The notes: generated by a model not told the origin, from the sequence alone. DNA of 64,000 nt from Polaromonas sp. (GCA_025362315.1 JANYGP010000019.1:1-64000); one strand, 5' to 3'. Positions 18,070-29,767 are shown, counted from the first letter of the stretch. Translations and numbers: made by a program.

Positions 18070-19068
18070 CTAATCCAGATGACCCCAAACCATCAAGGCA
18101 TCCCGGCCCTCAACAGCCAGCGTAATTTTGGCTCCTACTGGCAGCAGCACTTTGGTTGCAACATGGCCAAACGGCAAGCCCATCAAAACCCGGGCCTTGA
18201 CCTGGCTTTGCAAGCGGGCCGCGACCCCTGCCAGATTAAACCCGCTGTCATAGCCGGCAACCAGCTTGTACTGGCTGAACTGGCCAAAAACAACGGCCTT
18301 TTGATTCGCCAGCACGCCAGCATGCAGCAGGTGCGTGAGGATCCGTTCAATGCGGTAAGGATGCTCCCCTACGTCTTCAATAAACAAAATACCGCCTTTG
18401 ACGGTGTGCGGTTTCGGAAAATAAGGCGTTCCAACCAGGCTGGCCAGAACTGCCAAGTTTCCACCCCAAAGTACTGCATTTTTTATGATGTATTGGCTTT
18501 TAGCCGTTGTATTATGGGCGCTGGCAGCTACTGTATTTGTAGCAGTGATATCTTTGGGTTTGGGCATTTGCCATCCAGCGCCCTCACCTTGCCCGCTTGT
18601 CAGGTCCTCAAAACACGCCTCCATGATGTCGTCTGGCGTCTGCTCAGTGCCAAAGTCCTCACCGAGCGCCGGGCCCGCCCAGGTCACAGCGCCTGTTGTG
18701 GCAAGCAGTGCCATTTGCAGCGCTGTGAAGTCACTCAGCCCAACAAACCTGGTGCCTTTGTCAATCGCCTTGGTCAAAGCCCTGTAATCGATGGCGGGCA
18801 AAATGCGCGTCAGTCCGTAGCCACCCCGCGTGATGAGGGCCACATCAGCCCCACTGGCAGCAGCCCTGGCAATGGCAGCAAGCCGGGTGCCGTCATCGCC
18901 AGCAAAGCGCTGAAATTTGGCCAGGGCCGTTGTGTCAATTTCAACGTCATGGCCCAGCGTTTTCAGCCGCTGGATGCCGCGCCTGAAACTGGCTTTGTCT
19001 CGAACTGCGCTGGACGGCGAATAAATATAAATGTGTTTTTTCACTTGGTAAGTATCGCACCTGGGCAA
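18070..19068 (-). CDS. LD-carboxypeptidase (muramoyltetrapeptide carboxypeptidase family)
   Basis: KKHIYIYSPSSAVRD, ALITRGGYGLTRILPAIDY, FVGLSDFTALQMALLATTG, GGILFIEDVGEHPYRIERILTHL. Confidence 0.85.
   Translation of the reverse strand: MPRCDTYQVKKHIYIYSPSSAVRDKASFRRGIQRLKTLGHDVEIDTTALAKFQRFAGDDGTRLAAIARAAASGADVALITRGGYGLTRILPAIDYRALTKAIDKGTRFVGLSDFTALQMALLATTGAVTWAGPALGEDFGTEQTPDDIMEACFEDLTSGQGEGAGWQMPKPKDITATNTVAASAHNTTAKSQYIIKNAVLWGGNLAVLASLVGTPYFPKPHTVKGGILFIEDVGEHPYRIERILTHLLHAGVLANQKAVVFGQFSQYKLVAGYDSGFNLAGVAARLQSQVKARVLMGLPFGHVATKVLLPVGAKITLAVEGRDALMVWGHLD
18500..18545 (-). repeat. Dispersed ~50-bp repeat, copy C (in-frame within LD-carboxypeptidase CDS)
   Basis: Reverse strand: actgctacaaatacagtagctgccagcgcccataatacaacggctaa; encodes TATNTVAASAHNTTA. 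Confidence 0.7.
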
Positions 19069-19082
19069 GTGATACCAGCGTT

Positions 19083-20219
19083 TCAGTTGGATGGCGGGTA
19101 GCGTGCAATCAGACGGTTTTGCCGCTGGTTAAGCCGTGCAAGCGCCAGCACACCCAGGGGTTTGAAACCCCTGAGGCGAAAGGCATTGCCAATGGCAAAC
19201 AGGATGCGCTGCTTTTTAAAAATCATGGCAAAACCGGCAATGACGCCCGTGTTGGGGTCCCACGCCTGGATGGCTTCAGAGCCCGCACCGTTGATTTCCA
19301 TGATGGAAAAAGCGCGGCCTGCCGCCAGCTCTCTCAGGCTGTCAAAACGGACATCAAACCTGCCGAAATAAAACATCGGCATGTCTTTGGCAATTGCATC
19401 TATGGCGCTGGTCAGCTCGGGCGTGATGTACTGGCCACCATCTGCATACAAGCCGCCAACGCGGGTCGAACCAATCGTCGCCAGCCGTACCATTTCGTTA
19501 ACGGCAGGTATTCGCTTGGGGTCGTAGCTGGACTGGTGCCTGGTCGATCTTAGAAGGCGCTGCGCCCGCGGGTCCGCTGCAATCAGCTGGGCAATGCTGC
19601 GCTGGCCATCGCCCGTGATGCGCGGGAAGCTGCGCAGTGCCAGCCCGATGATGGCGCCCGTGTCGGCCCCCGGGTAGCGAACATAAAAAATACCTGCCTC
19701 GCCTTCCTGCGCCAGATACTGCTGCAGCACCACTGTTTCATGCCTCGGAAAGGCAGTCAGATAATCCAGCAGCTCACGAATAGTGGCCACCAGCCGCACA
19801 CCGTGACCACACAGGCCCACATCGGGTTTGGCGATGACAGGAAAGCTCAGGCCCGCATGGTTCATGATGTTTTGAATTTGCTGACCCGTGTACATTCTGC
19901 CCGTCGGTATGGCGCAGTAAGGAGCTGTCGCAGACAGTGCAATTGGCCCCATGCTTTCAAAATATTCCAGTTTGCCCTCACCAACCAGACCGCCTGCAGT
20001 CAGGGCCGGGTTGGCGACTGTAGGCAATGTCAGGCTTTGGTATCGCAGTGCAAGCCACAGCCACTGCAATGTCAGGGGGATGCAGATCAGCCACTTGGGC
20101 ATGCGCTCTAGCAAACTGGGTCTGGCCGCGCGGGGTGTGAGCGCATCAACGGCAGCGTGCACAGCCTGCTGGTTGTACGGGTCAGGTGCAACTTCAGGTT
20201 GGGCAAGCAGATAAGGCAT
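19083..20219 (-). CDS. ATP-grasp domain protein
   Basis: FPVIAKPDVGLCGHGV, VVLQQYL, FYFGRFDVRFDSL...FSIMEINGAGSEAIQAWDP. Confidence 0.75.
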   Translation of the reverse strand: MPYLLAQPEVAPDPYNQQAVHAAVDALTPRAARPSLLERMPKWLICIPLTLQWLWLALRYQSLTLPTVANPALTAGGLVGEGKLEYFESMGPIALSATAPYCAIPTGRMYTGQQIQNIMNHAGLSFPVIAKPDVGLCGHGVRLVATIRELLDYLTAFPRHETVVLQQYLAQEGEAGIFYVRYPGADTGAIIGLALRSFPRITGDGQRSIAQLIAADPRAQRLLRSTRHQSSYDPKRIPAVNEMVRLATIGSTRVGGLYADGGQYITPELTSAIDAIAKDMPMFYFGRFDVRFDSLRELAAGRAFSIMEINGAGSEAIQAWDPNTGVIAGFAMIFKKQRILFAIGNAFRLRGFKPLGVLALARLNQRQNRLIARYPPSN

Positions 20220-20432
20220 GTGTTTGCGGACAGTGAACTTGCCAAAATGGCTGGCCTGCTACAGAGATGTCAGCAAGAATGTGCTGAAGTGACCGCAGAG
20301 GTGACAGAGTGACAGGAAAGCAATACAGATTGTTACCACTTGACCAGAGTTATCACGTACGAAGCCTTACTTAAAGGCTGTAGGCCAATACCGATCAAAT
20401 CTTGTGCAAGTCTTAACAAAAAGCATACTATG

Positions 20433-20482
20433 TTGCTATTTTTACAGTAGCTGCCTGCGCCGGTGTTATGGGGGCTACAAGC
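20433..20482 (+). repeat. Dispersed ~50-bp repeat, copy D
   Basis: tgctatttttacagtagctgcctgcgccggtgttatgggggctacaagc, intergenic next to glmM 3' end. Confidence 0.65.
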
Positions 20483-20498
20483 GTTAATGAAGCTCGAT

Positions 20499-21830
20499 TT
20501 AGCCTGTTACAGCCTTGGCAAGCCTCTCAGCGCAAGTTTTAGCCTGCAATGCATCACGCGCTTCAACCATCAGGCGCAGCAGGGGCTCGGTCCCGCTTGC
20601 ACGAATCAGGGTTCGGCCAGATTGCCTCAGCTCCGCGTCAATGGCGGTAATTTCAGCCTTCAATAAAGCATTGCTTTTCCAGTCCTGACCGGGTTTTAAA
20701 CGAACATTGATCAATGTCTGGGGGAACAAAGTCACATCTTCCAGCAGCTTTTCAAGCGTCTGGCCGCTGCGCACACAGGCCTGAAGAACCTGGAGGGCAC
20801 TGATCAGCCCGTCGCCGGTGGTGTGCCTGTCAAGCGCCAGCAAATGGCCTGAGCCTTCACCGCCCAGCAACCAGCCCCGTTTTTCAAGCTCTTCCAGAAC
20901 GTAACGATCACCCACCTGGGCGCGAACAAATTCAACGCCCTTTGATTTCAGGGCCACTTCGACTGCCATGTTCGTCATCAGCGTGCCCACAGCGCCTGGC
21001 ACTTTTTCTCCTCGGGCCAGGCGTTCATTGACCATCAGAAACAGCACCTCATCGCCATTGAAAAGGCGGCCTGCATGGTCAATAAGCTGCAGCCGGTCGG
21101 CATCTCCATCCAGCGCCACACCAAAGTCGGCCCGGTGTGCGTGCACAGCTTCAATCAGTGCCTCGGGGTGGGTTGCACCCACGCGGTCATTGATGTTCAC
21201 GCCGTCAGGTGTGCAGCCGATGGCCACCACTTCTGCGCCAAGTTCATGAAACACCTTGGGTGCAATGTGATAAGCCGCACCGTGCGCGCCATCGACCACG
21301 ATGCGCAGGCCTTTGAGCGTCAGGTCGTTGGCAAAAGTGCTTTTGCAAAATTCGATGTACCGGCCTGCTGCGTCCTCCAGTCGCCGGGTTTTGCCCAATT
21401 CGGCAGAGTCTGCCCACACGGGCAACTCCAGCAAGGCAGCCTCAACTGCCAGCTCCCACGCATCATCAAGCTTGGTGCCGTGTGCACTGAAAAACTTGAT
21501 GCCGTTGTCAGCAAATGGGTTGTGACTGGCACTGATCACCACGCCCAGACTGGCGCGCTGCGTGCGGGTCAGGTAAGCCACGCCCGGCGTGGGCAGTGGC
21601 CCCAGCAGCACCACGTCCACACCGGCAGAATTGAAACCGGACTCCAGCGCGCTTTCCAGCATGTAGCCAGAGATGCGGGTGTCCTTGCCAATCAGCACCG
21701 TCGGGCGCGACTCTGTGCGCTTGAGCACACGCCCCACCGCATGCGCCAGACGCAGCACAAAGTCGGGGGTAATAGGCGGCTGGCCAACTGTGCCGCGAAT
21801 ACCGTCGGTGCCAAAGTATTGTCTGGTCAT
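20499..21830 (-). CDS. glmM: Phosphoglucosamine mutase
   Basis: [59 protein letters not shown]. Confidence 0.97.
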   Translation of the reverse strand: MTRQYFGTDGIRGTVGQPPITPDFVLRLAHAVGRVLKRTESRPTVLIGKDTRISGYMLESALESGFNSAGVDVVLLGPLPTPGVAYLTRTQRASLGVVISASHNPFADNGIKFFSAHGTKLDDAWELAVEAALLELPVWADSAELGKTRRLEDAAGRYIEFCKSTFANDLTLKGLRIVVDGAHGAAYHIAPKVFHELGAEVVAIGCTPDGVNINDRVGATHPEALIEAVHAHRADFGVALDGDADRLQLIDHAGRLFNGDEVLFLMVNERLARGEKVPGAVGTLMTNMAVEVALKSKGVEFVRAQVGDRYVLEELEKRGWLLGGEGSGHLLALDRHTTGDGLISALQVLQACVRSGQTLEKLLEDVTLFPQTLINVRLKPGQDWKSNALLKAEITAIDAELRQSGRTLIRASGTEPLLRLMVEARDALQAKTCAERLAKAVTG

Positions 21831-21851
21831 GTTGATTCACTCTTGAGTTTG

Positions 21852-22778
21852 CTAATTTTTTTGAGTTGCCATGTCGGCAGCCGCCCCTGCAGTGCGCCAC
21901 ACTTGAAGTGCCTGCGCTGTCTGTCTAACATCATGCACCCGAATCAGCCTTGCACCGCGCTCTATTGCCATCAACGCTGCGGCAATGCTGGGTACCAAGC
22001 GCTCGGCTGCGTCCATTTCAGAGGCCAGCTCTGGCGATTTGCTGCAGACAGCTGCCAGCGACGACTTGCGTGACCAACCTGCCAGCAGCGGATATCCAGC
22101 TGCCAGAAGTTCTGTCTGGCGGGCCAGCAAGGCAAAATTTTGCGCGACTGTTTTGCCAAAGCCAATGCCCGGATCCAGCACGATGCGTGCGTGCTGGATG
22201 CCTGCTGACTCCACAACCGCAGCACGTTCTTTTAAAAAATCCAACACCTGTATCACTGCATCGCCCTGCATCGGTTGGACCTGCATGGTTTGCGGCTCAC
22301 GATGCATGTGCATCAGGCAAACGCCACATGCCCGATGCGCTGCCACCGCCTGTACGGCCCCAGCCTGACGCAGCGCCCAGATGTCGTTGATGATGTCAGC
22401 CCCCGCATCAAGTGCTGCCTGCATGACTGCTGGCTTGTACGTGTCTACCGACACTGGCACACCCAGCGTGACAGCATGGCGCACAACTGGCATCACTCGC
22501 GCCAGCTCTTCAGCCAAAGGCAGTGGATGGGTGCCAGGCCGGCTTGACTCGCCGCCAATGTCCAGAATGTCAGCACCGTCCTTGACCAGTTGCTCACAAT
22601 GCGCCAATGCGCTGGCCATGCCATTGGCTGGCGCGTAAAAATGGCCACCATCTGAAAATGAGTCCGGCGTGACATTGACAATGCCCATGATTTTGGGCTC
22701 TGTCACATCAATCTGAAAGCGACTGGTTTGCCAGATCAACTGCGCTGTCCATCTGCAATACAACCGCAATAAAAACAA
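21852..22778 (-). CDS. folP: Dihydropteroate synthase (true start probably downstream of 22778)
   Basis: IMGIVNVTPDSFSDGG, DILDIGGESSRPG, SVDTYKPAVMQAALDAGADIINDI. Confidence 0.95.
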   Translation of the reverse strand: MFLLRLYCRWTAQLIWQTSRFQIDVTEPKIMGIVNVTPDSFSDGGHFYAPANGMASALAHCEQLVKDGADILDIGGESSRPGTHPLPLAEELARVMPVVRHAVTLGVPVSVDTYKPAVMQAALDAGADIINDIWALRQAGAVQAVAAHRACGVCLMHMHREPQTMQVQPMQGDAVIQVLDFLKERAAVVESAGIQHARIVLDPGIGFGKTVAQNFALLARQTELLAAGYPLLAGWSRKSSLAAVCSKSPELASEMDAAERLVPSIAAALMAIERGARLIRVHDVRQTAQALQVWRTAGAAADMATQKN

Positions 22779-22802
22779 AAAACCCGGGGCAAGCCCGGGT
22801 TC
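22771..22802 (-). terminator. Rho-independent terminator downstream of ftsH
   Basis: Minus strand GAACCCGGGCTTGCCCCGGGTTTTTTGTTTTT. Confidence 0.8.
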
Positions 22803-22827
22803 ATTGAAATGCTTAAAACCGTTGCAA

Positions 22828-24762
22828 TCACAAATCGTTTCTGGCAGCAGCAGGCGCCGGGTCGGGGTTCACAGCCGGCGCTCCACCGCTCGGGCCGCTT
22901 CCGCCGCTGACCGGTGGTGTACGCGGCGTCCAGTCTTTTGGCGGGCGCGGCTCCTTGCCGGCAATGATGTCGTCGATCTGCTCCGAATCAATGGTTTCCC
23001 ATTCAATCAGCGCCTTGGCCATGGCGTGCATTTTGTCTTTGTTTTCTTCAATGATGGCACGCCCGACTGCATACTGCTGGTCAATGATGCGGCGCACTTC
23101 ACCGTCAACCTTTTGCATGGTGGTTTCACTCATGCTGGTGGTTTTCGTCACTGACCGGCCCAAAAATACTTCGCCTTCGTTTTCGGCATAGACCATCGGG
23201 CCCAATGCTTCGGTCATGCCGTAGCGGGTCACCATGTCACGCGCCAGACCTGTTGCACGCTCAAAGTCGTTGCTGGCGCCCGTGGTCATCTGGTTCATGA
23301 AGACTTCTTCAGCAATCCTGCCGCCAAACAACATGCTGATCTGGCTCAGCATGAACTCTTTGTCGTAGCTGTATCGGTCGGCAGCGGGCAAACTCATCGT
23401 GACACCCAAAGCGCGTCCACGCGGAATGATGGTTACCTTGTGTACCGGGTCGCACTTGGGAAGCATTTTGCCAATCAGCGCATGGCCTGACTCGTGATAT
23501 GCCGTGTTGCGACGCTCTTCTTCCGGCATCACCATGCTCTTGCGCTCAGGTCCCATCAGGATTTTGTCTTTGGCTTTTTCAAAGTCCACCATCTCAACTG
23601 TGCGTGCATTGCGGCGTGCAGCCATCAACGCAGCTTCGTTGCATAAATTGGCCAGGTCGGCTCCCGACATGCCAGGTGTGCCGCGTGCAATCACGCTGGG
23701 GCTCACGTCCTGGCCCAAAGGGACCTTGCGCATGTGCACATTCAAAATCTGTTCGCGACCACGAATATCCGGCAGTGTCACATACACCTGGCGATCAAAA
23801 CGTCCTGGGCGCAGCAAGGCAGCATCCAGAATGTCAGGACGATTGGTAGCCGCCACCACGATCACGCCAACGTTGGTTTCAAAGCCGTCCATCTCCACCA
23901 GCATCTGGTTTAGTGTTTGCTCGCGTTCGTCATTGCCGCCGCCCAAGCCTGCGCCCCGCTGGCGGCCAACCGCATCAATTTCGTCAATGAAAATAATGCA
24001 GGGGGCGTTTTTCTTGGCGTTGTCAAACATGTCGCGCACACGGGACGCGCCCACACCAACAAACATTTCGACAAAGTCTGAACCGGAAATTGAGAAAAAC
24101 GGCACCTTGGCTTCGCCTGCAATGCTTTTGGCCAGCAGCGTTTTGCCGGTGCCCGGAGGGCCGACCAACAACAGACCGCGTGGAATCCGTCCGCCCAGTT
24201 TCTGAAACTTGGTAGGATCTTTCAAAAAGTCAACGACTTCCTTGACTTCTTCTTTCGCCTCGTCACAGCCTGCAACGTCTGCAAATGTCACGGGGTTGGT
24301 GGACTCGTCCAGCAAGCGCGCTTTTGATTTGCCGAAGCTGAAAGCGCCGCCTTTGCCGCCGCCCTGCATTTGCCGCATGAAGTAAACCCACACACCAATC
24401 AGCAGCAGCATCGGGCCCCAGCTGACCAGCAAAGTCATCAAGAGCGAGCCTTCTTCGCGGGCCTTGACGTCAAACTTCACGTCGTTGGCTATCAGGTCAC
24501 CCACCAGCCCGCGGTCAAGATAAGTGGCCGTGGTGCGCACCTTGCGATCGTCGGTCGTGGTGGCAACGATTTCAGTGCCGCCCTGCCCTTCAGCAATGGT
24601 GGCAGCCTTGATGCGCTTGCCCCGAACTTCTTCCAGAAATTCAGAATACCCAAGGTAATTGGCGCCCGCGCTACCACGGGTGTCAAACTGCTTGAAAACA
24701 GTGAACAGCACCATGCCGATCACCAGCCATATTGCAACTTTTGAAAACCACTGATTGTTCAA
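22828..24762 (-). CDS. ftsH: ATP-dependent zinc metalloprotease FtsH
   Basis: [18 protein letters not shown], second region of homology, [12 protein letters not shown]. Confidence 0.98.
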   Translation of the reverse strand: MNNQWFSKVAIWLVIGMVLFTVFKQFDTRGSAGANYLGYSEFLEEVRGKRIKAATIAEGQGGTEIVATTTDDRKVRTTATYLDRGLVGDLIANDVKFDVKAREEGSLLMTLLVSWGPMLLLIGVWVYFMRQMQGGGKGGAFSFGKSKARLLDESTNPVTFADVAGCDEAKEEVKEVVDFLKDPTKFQKLGGRIPRGLLLVGPPGTGKTLLAKSIAGEAKVPFFSISGSDFVEMFVGVGASRVRDMFDNAKKNAPCIIFIDEIDAVGRQRGAGLGGGNDEREQTLNQMLVEMDGFETNVGVIVVAATNRPDILDAALLRPGRFDRQVYVTLPDIRGREQILNVHMRKVPLGQDVSPSVIARGTPGMSGADLANLCNEAALMAARRNARTVEMVDFEKAKDKILMGPERKSMVMPEEERRNTAYHESGHALIGKMLPKCDPVHKVTIIPRGRALGVTMSLPAADRYSYDKEFMLSQISMLFGGRIAEEVFMNQMTTGASNDFERATGLARDMVTRYGMTEALGPMVYAENEGEVFLGRSVTKTTSMSETTMQKVDGEVRRIIDQQYAVGRAIIEENKDKMHAMAKALIEWETIDSEQIDDIIAGKEPRPPKDWTPRTPPVSGGSGPSGGAPAVNPDPAPAAARNDL

Positions 24763-24889
24763 GGAAGACTCCGATCAAAAAACCCAGATGCACAACGTGC
24801 GCCATTGACAGGGTAGATGCATCGCATTCTAGGCTTTTCAAGACTTCAAACTACCCATTTGCTGCTTACACCCCTCATGGGGCGCGGTT

Positions 24890-25645
24890 TTAAGGCAATT
24901 GAAGTGGCTTGTCCGGATTCTTCAGACCAAGCCCAACTAAAAATGTCTCGGACGACCCAGGCCGTGATGCTTTGGGTTTGAAACGCTTGACAACGCCAAA
25001 GGTGTCCTTGAACAGCTTGACCATCGGGTCATACGCGCCGCCATGAAACAACTTGACCACCAGCGCGCCGCCAGGTTTGAGGTGCTGGACAGAAAAGTCA
25101 ACCGCCAGTTCAACCAGATCGCTGATGCGCGCAGCATCAGCCGACTCAATGCCTGACAAGTTGGGCGCCATGTCTGACATGACCAGGTCCAGCTTTTTTG
25201 CAGCGCCCCCGGCTGCCAGCGTTTGCTCCAGAAGTTGCAGCACTGCCACTTCCCGAAAATCCCCCTGGATAAAACTCACGCCTTCGATGGGCTCCATGGC
25301 CAGCAGATCAAGCGCCAAAATCTGGCCGTTGAGCTCACCCGTAGCCGCCCCTTTTGGCGACATCTTGCGCCGTGCATACTGGCTCCACGCACCGGGTGTG
25401 CTGCCCAGGTCCACCACCAGGCTGCCGGGTTTGATCAGGCCCAGGTTTTCGTCAATTTCCTTGAGTTTGTAGGCAGCACGAGCCCGGTAGCCCTCACGCT
25501 GGGCCAGTTTGACAAAGGGGTCATTGATGTGGTCGTGCAACCAGGCCTTGTTGACCTTGCTGCCGCGTTTGGCACTGTCAGCATCGGTTTTTTTGATTTT
25601 TTCAGTGCTGGGCTTGACGTTTGGCTTCATCTCTGGATTGTCCAC
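24890..25645 (-). CDS. rlmE: 23S rRNA (uridine 2'-O) methyltransferase RlmE/RrmJ
   Basis: [49 protein letters not shown]. Confidence 0.93.
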   Translation of the reverse strand: MDNPEMKPNVKPSTEKIKKTDADSAKRGSKVNKAWLHDHINDPFVKLAQREGYRARAAYKLKEIDENLGLIKPGSLVVDLGSTPGAWSQYARRKMSPKGAATGELNGQILALDLLAMEPIEGVSFIQGDFREVAVLQLLEQTLAAGGAAKKLDLVMSDMAPNLSGIESADAARISDLVELAVDFSVQHLKPGGALVVKLFHGGAYDPMVKLFKDTFGVVKRFKPKASRPGSSETFLVGLGLKNPDKPLQLP

Positions 25646-25658
25646 CGATAATCATCCC

Positions 25659-26135
25659 ATGCCTCAAATACTCTTGACCCCTGCCCAGCGCAAAGACCAC
25701 CGTGCTGAAGCCCACCATTTGAATGCTGTTGTCATGATCGGCTCCGGCGGTCTGACTGCAGCAGTCAAAAAAGAAGTCGATGCCGCGCTCAATGCCCACG
25801 GCCTCATCAAAGTGCGCGCACAGATGGACGATCGCGCTGCCCGTGAAGTGATTTTTCAGGAGCTTGCAACGAGTTTGAATGCCGCGCCAATTCAGCACAT
25901 TGGCAAGCTGCTGGTGCTGTGGCGGCCCATGCCTGAGAAAGAAAAGAAAGTCGATGACGACCGCAAGGCGGGTCCGCGTGAAGTCAAGGTGCTGAAAAAC
26001 AGCTCCAGGTACGGGCAGCGGCCTGAAGTCAAGGTGCTGCGTGTGCTGGGCAACCAGCGGCTTACGCCGGGCGGCACCGTCAAACGCGCCAAAAAGCCGC
26101 AGCTCAAAAGCCTGAAAAAACGCTCGCAGGATTAG
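25659..26135 (+). CDS. yhbY: YhbY family RNA-binding protein
   Basis: LTPAQRKDHRAEAHHLNAVVMIGSGGLTAAVKKEVDAALNAHGLIKVR; divergent from rlmE. Confidence 0.88.
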   Translation: MPQILLTPAQRKDHRAEAHHLNAVVMIGSGGLTAAVKKEVDAALNAHGLIKVRAQMDDRAAREVIFQELATSLNAAPIQHIGKLLVLWRPMPEKEKKVDDDRKAGPREVKVLKNSSRYGQRPEVKVLRVLGNQRLTPGGTVKRAKKPQLKSLKKRSQD

Positions 26136-26170
26136 TTTGCATTCAGCAGTTTTGACCCCAGCTACAAACC

Positions 26171-28219
26171 ATGACACTCCAAAATTCACTGCTCGACAAT
26201 CCGCTGCTTGATTTTTCTGACGCACCGCTGTTTGACCGCATCCGGCCCGAGCATGTGGGCCCTGCCGTTGACGCGTTGCTGGTTGATGCTCAGGCGGCAC
26301 TGAGCCGCGTGACTGCCAGAGACTTTGCAGCGAGCTGGCAGGGCATGTCTGCCGTGCTGGATGCGGCCACTGAAAAACTGGGCCGCGCCTGGGGCGCCGT
26401 GAGCCACCTCAATGCCGTGGCAGACACGCCTGAGCTGCGCGCTGCCTACAACGCTGCCCTGCCAGTCATCACCGAGTTTTATACCCGGCTGGGCGCTGAC
26501 GAAGCCTTGTATGCCAAATACAAATCAATCGACGCAGGCAGCTTGAATACCGAGCAAAAACAGGCCCACAAAAACGCCATGCGCAACTTTGTGCTGTCTG
26601 GCGCTGAGCTGGTGGCCACAGACAAGGAACGTTTCGCCAAAATTCAGGAACGCCAGGCTGAACTGAGCCAGAAATTCAGTGAAAACGCGCTAGACGCTAC
26701 CGAGGCTTTTGCTTACTTTGCAACAGAGCCTGAACTTGCAGGCGTGCCGCAGGATGTGATTGACACCGCATGTGAGCTGGCCAAAACTGAGGGCAAGATG
26801 GGCTATAAATTAACGCTGAAAATGCCCTGTTATTTGCCCGTGATGCAGTTTGCCACCAGCAGCGCGCTGCGTGAAATTTTGTACCGCGCATACAGCACGC
26901 GTGCCAGTGACCAGGCACCCGCCGAGTTCAGCAAGTTCGACAACAGTGCTGTGATTCAGGAAATTCTGGCGCTGCGGCTTGAAGAATCAAAACTGCTGGG
27001 TTACAAAAATTTTGGCGAGGTGTCTGTTGTAGCCAAGATGGCGAAATCGCCTGACGAAGTCATCACTTTCCTGCGTGATCTGGCACGCCGCGCCCGACTT
27101 TTTGCTGAAAAAGATGTGGCGGACTTGCGCACCTTTGCTGCAGATAACCTGAAGTTGCACGACCCCCAGCCCTGGGACTTTGCGTACATCGCTGAAAAGC
27201 TCAAGGAAGCGCGCTACGCCTTCAGTGAGCAGGAAGTCAAACAATATTTCACTGCGCCAAAGGTCCTGGCGGGTTTGTTCAAAATCATTGAAACGCTGTT
27301 CGAAGTGGTGGTCAGCCCTGACACTGCCCCGGTGTGGAAGCCGGGTGTGCAGTTCTTTCGCATTGAACGCGCAGGACATCTGGTTGGTCAGTTTTACCTC
27401 GACCAGCCTGCACGCACTGGCAAACGCGGCGGCGCCTGGATGGACGATGTGCGTGCCCGCTGGCTGCGGCCTGACACCGGCGCGCTGCAAACGCCGGTTG
27501 CGCATCTGGTGTGCAACTTTGCAAGTGGCATGGGCGGCAAGCCTGCGCTGCTCACCCATGATGACGTGACCACGCTTTTCCATGAATTTGGCCATGGTCT
27601 GCATCACATGCTGACGCAGATCAACGAGCGTGATGTGTCAGGCATCAGCGGTGTGGAATGGGACGCGGTTGAGTTGCCCAGTCAATTCATGGAAAACTTT
27701 TGCTGGGAATGGGATGTGCTCAAGCACATGACAGCGCATGTCGATACCGGCGAGCCTTTGCCCAGAGCCCTGTTTGAAAAAATGCTGGCCGCCAAAAACT
27801 TTCAGGCCGGCATGCAGACGCTGCGTCAGGTGGAGTTTTCATTGTTTGACATGCTGCTTCACACGGCGCATGACCCGGCTGGCGATGTGATGACACTGCT
27901 GAATGCTGTCAGGGCTGAAGTTGCCGTTATCCAGGCGCCACCGTACAGCCGCACGGTGCATACTTTCAGCCATATTTTTTCGGGTGGTTATGCGGCCGGA
28001 TATTACAGTTACAAATGGGCTGAAGTGCTGTCGGCGGATGCGTATGCCGCGTTTGAAGAAGCAGCCAGCGCAGGCGTTCCGCAAATTGAAATTGGCCGGA
28101 AGTATCGCCAGGCAATTCTGGAAGCAGGCGGAAGCCGGCCAGCGATGGACTCTTTCAAGGCTTTCAGGGGCCGCGAGCCGTCCATTGATGCGTTGCTGCG
28201 TCATCAGGCGATGACTTGA
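26171..28219 (+). CDS. prlC: M3 family oligopeptidase A
   Basis: TLFHEFGHGLHHML zinc motif and full-length M3 architecture. Confidence 0.93.
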   Translation: MTLQNSLLDNPLLDFSDAPLFDRIRPEHVGPAVDALLVDAQAALSRVTARDFAASWQGMSAVLDAATEKLGRAWGAVSHLNAVADTPELRAAYNAALPVITEFYTRLGADEALYAKYKSIDAGSLNTEQKQAHKNAMRNFVLSGAELVATDKERFAKIQERQAELSQKFSENALDATEAFAYFATEPELAGVPQDVIDTACELAKTEGKMGYKLTLKMPCYLPVMQFATSSALREILYRAYSTRASDQAPAEFSKFDNSAVIQEILALRLEESKLLGYKNFGEVSVVAKMAKSPDEVITFLRDLARRARLFAEKDVADLRTFAADNLKLHDPQPWDFAYIAEKLKEARYAFSEQEVKQYFTAPKVLAGLFKIIETLFEVVVSPDTAPVWKPGVQFFRIERAGHLVGQFYLDQPARTGKRGGAWMDDVRARWLRPDTGALQTPVAHLVCNFASGMGGKPALLTHDDVTTLFHEFGHGLHHMLTQINERDVSGISGVEWDAVELPSQFMENFCWEWDVLKHMTAHVDTGEPLPRALFEKMLAAKNFQAGMQTLRQVEFSLFDMLLHTAHDPAGDVMTLLNAVRAEVAVIQAPPYSRTVHTFSHIFSGGYAAGYYSYKWAEVLSADAYAAFEEAASAGVPQIEIGRKYRQAILEAGGSRPAMDSFKAFRGREPSIDALLRHQAMT

Positions 28220-28284
28220 AAACGTTGAACAGAAGCTGCATACTTGGCAGCATCATTTTCAGATGTCAATGACGGAGAATCATC

Positions 28285-28986
28285 ATGAACACTCATTTCC
28301 ATGTCGATGCAAACGTTAAAACAAATGTCAGGTACAAACTGCCGTTTGGTGCCGTTGCTATCAAGCTGGTAGCTGCTTGCGCACTAGTTACCTGCGCTAC
28401 AGCCACTTCTTACGCCCAAAGCGTGTTTCGGATTGTGGGTGCGGACGGCAAGGTGACGTTTTCAGACAAGCCACCGGTTGAGGCCAACGCAAAAACAACT
28501 TCTGGCGTTTCTGCATCAGGTGGCGGTATTGCCAGCAGCCAGCTGCCTTTTGAGCTTCGCCAGGTTGCCCAGAAGTTCCCTGTCACGCTGTACACGGGTG
28601 ACAACTGCGGCCCTTGCCAGTCAGCCCGGACCATGCTTTTGAGCCGCGGTGTGCCATTTATTGAAAAAACGGTCAATACCAACGACGACACGCAGGCACT
28701 TCAGCGCCTGAGTGGTGACAACTCATTGCCGTTCGCCACCATTGGCGGCCAGCAACTCAAGGGTTATTCAGATTCGGAATGGACGCAGTTTTTAAATGCG
28801 GCGGGTTATCCGGCAACTTCCATCCTGCCGGCCAGTTACCGTCAGGGCGCTGCCATGCCGATGGTGGCTGTGTCTGCAGCGGCAAATGCGCCAGCTTCAG
28901 CACCGCGCGTTGCACGCGCAGCCCAACCCGCCCCGTCTACCGCGCCGCCTCCCGCTGCAGCCAATCCGGCAGGCATTCGTTTTTAA
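28285..28986 (+). CDS. Secreted DUF4124/glutaredoxin-domain protein
   Basis: Signal peptide, [18 protein letters not shown] (DUF4124-like), [30 protein letters not shown] (glutaredoxin CxxC). Confidence 0.82.
   Translation: MNTHFHVDANVKTNVRYKLPFGAVAIKLVAACALVTCATATSYAQSVFRIVGADGKVTFSDKPPVEANAKTTSGVSASGGGIASSQLPFELRQVAQKFPVTLYTGDNCGPCQSARTMLLSRGVPFIEKTVNTNDDTQALQRLSGDNSLPFATIGGQQLKGYSDSEWTQFLNAAGYPATSILPASYRQGAAMPMVAVSAAANAPASAPRVARAAQPAPSTAPPPAAANPAGIRF
28355..28404 (+). repeat. Dispersed ~50-bp repeat, copy E (in-frame within signal peptide)
   Basis: ttgctatcaagctggtagctgcttgcgcactagttacctgcgctacagcc encodes [16 protein letters not shown]. Confidence 0.72.
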
Positions 28987-29666
28987 CTCGCGGGCTTAAA
29001 AGTCAGGGTCTGTATGCCTGAGTCAGCTGCCAGCAAACACACACTGGCTTTTTGAAATGCAAACACGCCAACAGTCACCACCCCCGGCCAGTTGTTGACC
29101 TCGGCTTCAAATGCCAGGGGCTGCAGAATCTTCAAACCAGTGACATCCAGGATGTGTTGCCCGTTGTCGGTCACGAGCGGCCCGCCTGCTTTAACACGCA
29201 AGGTTGCCATGCCGCCCATGGCAGCAAATTGCTTCGCGATACGCCGTGCAGCCATCGGGATCACTTCAACCGGCAGCGCAAACCCGCCCAGCGTCTGAAC
29301 CCGTTTGGACGCATCGGCAATGCACACAAACTGCCTGGCCAGCGCTGCCACGATTTTCTCGCGCGTCAATGCCGCGCCGCCGCCTTTGATCATGTAACCG
29401 GCGTGGTCAATCTCGTCCGCACCGTCAATGTAGACTGCCAATTCATCGATTTCAGACGCGTCAAAAACCTCAATGCCAAGCGCCTGCAAACGCTGTGTGG
29501 AAGCGATGGAGGACGACACCGCGCCCTTGATCTGCCCAGCGATAGTGCCTAGCGCGTCGATGAATTTATTGACAGTGGAGCCGGTGCCCACGCCCACAAT
29601 GCTGCCGGGAAGGACATAGGCCAATGCGGCTTGGCCAACGCGTGTTTTGAGTTCGTCTTGAGTCAT
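28983..29666 (-). CDS. rpiA: Ribose-5-phosphate isomerase A
   Basis: [48 protein letters not shown]. Confidence 0.95.
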   Translation of the reverse strand: MTQDELKTRVGQAALAYVLPGSIVGVGTGSTVNKFIDALGTIAGQIKGAVSSSIASTQRLQALGIEVFDASEIDELAVYIDGADEIDHAGYMIKGGGAALTREKIVAALARQFVCIADASKRVQTLGGFALPVEVIPMAARRIAKQFAAMGGMATLRVKAGGPLVTDNGQHILDVTGLKILQPLAFEAEVNNWPGVVTVGVFAFQKASVCLLAADSGIQTLTFKPAS

Positions 29667-29767
29667 GGTGTGGAAAGTTAAAGCTGGATTGAGTTTGAGA
29701 CAATGAGGCAAGCTGACAATCCAGCAAGTTCAAATAACTGGTTCAAATAACAAGTGCAAATTATCTG

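Noticed and set aside
18067-19101. Long plus-strand ORF (344 aa) opposite the LD-carboxypeptidase
   Set aside because: Shadow ORF of a GC-rich gene; no recognisable domain, while the minus strand has clear family motifs
21075-22073. 332-aa plus-strand ORF across glmM/folP
   Set aside because: Antisense to two clear housekeeping genes; Cys/His-rich composition typical of shadow frames
25602-26300. 232-aa minus-strand ORF over YhbY
   Set aside because: Antisense shadow ORF; YhbY and prlC are well supported on the plus strand
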